Below, one piece after another: positions 62,391-64,000 of a stretch of DNA of 64,000 nucleotides. The notes under the pieces were generated by a model, which saw only the letters and a list, made by a program, of their open reading frames with translations, had not been told where the DNA came from and ran no database searches. How positions within the stretch are numbered: the stretch's first letter is position 1; the number at the start of each line of letters is the position of its first letter. Source of the DNA: Sipunculus nudus (Eukaryota; Annelida; Sipuncula; Golfingiida; Sipunculidae); the NCBI GenBank assembly GCA_026874595.1, contig CM049308.1:21241867-21305866 (forward strand), given 5' to 3'. The position numbers and the translations under genes are program-made.

Positions 62391-63371
62391 GGTCAGTGGT
62401 CAGATATCTTGGTCCGGTGGTGGGGAGGTGGTCAGTGGTCAGATACATTGGTCCGGTAGTTGGAAAGTGGTCAGTGGTCAGATACATTGGTCTGGCAGTG
62501 GGGAAGTGGTCAGTGGTCAGATACATTGGTCCGGTTGTGGGGAAGTGGTCAATGATCAGATACATTGGTCCGGTAGTGGGGAAATGGTCAGTGATCAGAT
62601 ACATTGGTCAAGCGATGATGAAGTGGTCGGCCGGGTCAGATGCATAGGTCCAGTGGTAAAAAATTGGTCAGTGGTCAGACGCATTGGTCAAGCAGTAGGG
62701 AAGTGGTAACTAGTCAGATATATTGGTCAAGCGATGGGAAAGTGGTCCGTGGTCAGACACTTAGATCCAGTGGTGGGGAATTGGTCGGTGAACAGATATA
62801 CTGGTCGAGTGGTCAGTGGTCAGATACATGTGTCCATCCGTGGGCAAATGGTCAGTGGTCAGAAACATTAGTCCCGCGGTTGGGAAGTGTTGAAGTTTCA
62901 GATATACTGCAGAGCTGTGTTAAAGTGGGAAGTGGTCAATGACATTGGTCCAGTGGTGGGGAAGTGGTCAGTGGTCAAATGCATTGGCGCAGTTGTGAGG
63001 AAGTGGTCAGTGGTCAAATTATTTGCTCCAATGGTGGGTGAAGCGGTCAGTTGTCAGATATATTGGTTTTCCGGTGTGGAAGTGGTCAGTGGTCAGAAAG
63101 ATTGCTCCTGCAGTGAGAAAGGGGTTAGTGGTCAGATACATTGCTCCAGCGGTCAAGAAGTGGTCATTGGTCAAAGACATTGCTTCATTGGTGGGTTAAG
63201 TGGTAAGTGGTCAGATACGTTGGTATTGTGGTGTGGAAGTGGTCAGTGGTCAGAAAGATTGCTCCTGCAGTGAGAAAGTGGTTAATGGCCAGATACATTG
63301 CTCCAGCGGTCAAGGAGTGGTCATTGGTCGAAGACATTGATCAATTGGTGGGTGAAGTGGTCAGTGGTCAA
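62391..63371. repeat. 39-bp minisatellite array (copy C right arm)
   Basis: Equivalent to 23,575-24,554, with the same unit order. Confidence 0.94.
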
Positions 63372-64000
63372 TACCGAAAATGCCCCGTTAGGACACACTT
63401 GGCATCGTTCCCGATACATCAATACATTTATGATACGTAGCCATTGAGGAATTGCGTGAGAGTGATCCAGTGCGACCACTAACCAGTCGTATATGGGACC
63501 ACCGTCAATTATAATATAGATAATATGAATATGCATGTCATTTAAATGGATGTATAATAACCCTGTTATCAACTTCACGGATACATCCTCCTGTATACCG
63601 ATGGATGACTTGCAATGCAACGATAAGTTTGATTTAGTCTAAACGAACGAGCTCAGATTGAATTTCGTCTTGGATATAAGACTATGAGAGAATTGTGTAT
63701 TGGCAAACACATTAATTTTAAAATTGTTCTGAATTGGGCGCATTACGCGTAAGAACATAAGTTAGAACATATTTCGTGCGTACACATAAGCACATTCACA
63801 CAAAAATAAATATCTTAATAAATTGAAAAAGTAGCGCTATATATAAAATTAGGAGTTCAAAAACATGTTATTTGATGCTTTGGTTTATAAGACCCATTGG
63901 CATTTTATGACGTACGCCGTGCTCATAAATATGAGCAGTGGCTATAAAAACGTGGATTTTGTGTAAATTATACTTTACTCATTATGCATTATACTGACAG
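63372..64000. repeat. Copy C flank modules, cut by the window end
   Basis: Equivalent to 24,555-25,185. No gene seen. Confidence 0.7.

Larger units (their letters stand above)
41990..64000. repeat. Segmental duplication, copy C (open at the window end)
   Basis: Collinear with 4,558-25,185 (see copy A). The left arm (41,990 to about 47,800) is clearly diverged from A, while the right arm (from about 48 kb) is almost identical. The window ends inside the module equivalent to 25,185, so the right boundary is not visible. Confidence 0.93.

Noticed and set aside
1..64000. Telomeric repeats, rRNA genes, histone or other conserved gene clusters
   Set aside because: Looked for TTAGGG runs, conserved rRNA cores and long conserved frames; none seen.

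Overview
Eukaryotic, non-coding, repeat-dominated DNA. I found no conventional host gene, rRNA or functional tRNA. The most likely source is a bivalve mollusc. That inference rests on the abundant elements that open with AGCTCAGCTGAC or GCGAACCTGTG followed by GTCCGTCGTCC-type runs, on a tRNA-derived SINE, on AT-rich intergenic sequence and on very high tandem-repeat content. I cannot name a species.

Layout. (1) 1-4,557: the tail of one repeat block, interrupted by a 2.53-kb TIR transposon (571-3,102, TTAA target duplication) that carries a possible three-exon mini-gene. (2) 4,558 to about 25,185: 'copy A'. It holds a chimeric AGCTCAGCTGAC element, a 39-bp minisatellite, a 2-kb array of 46-bp monomers, a dead LINE fragment, a second and larger 39-bp minisatellite, a 3.06-kb TIR element and another minisatellite. 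(3) About 21,300-30,700 contains 'copy B', a diverged partial repeat of the A layout that lacks the 46-bp array. (4) 30,700-35,100: further decayed modules of the same family with two tiny minisatellites. (5) 35,200-41,640: mostly single-copy within this window, with a non-autonomous hAT element and a few CRE-like sites. (6) 41,649-64,000: 'copy C'. From about 48 kb onward it is almost identical to copy A at an offset of about 38.8 kb, and it runs off the window end.

How the parts relate. The same ordered modules recur many times at different degrees of decay, so the window is best read as a segmentally duplicated, composite repeat array and not as a set of cooperating genes. Paralogous copies give clean 'before insertion' sites for three mobile elements: the TTAA transposon, the 3.06-kb TIR element and the SINE. 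The long reading frames here are by-products of a 39-bp (13-codon) repeat that is open in four of six frames. The A/C duplication may be a real recent segmental duplication or two haplotypes placed in tandem by the assembler. The sequence alone cannot decide.

The most unusual object is the TATA / first-ATG / three-exon / poly(A)-signal arrangement inside the TTAA transposon. It is a prediction only.
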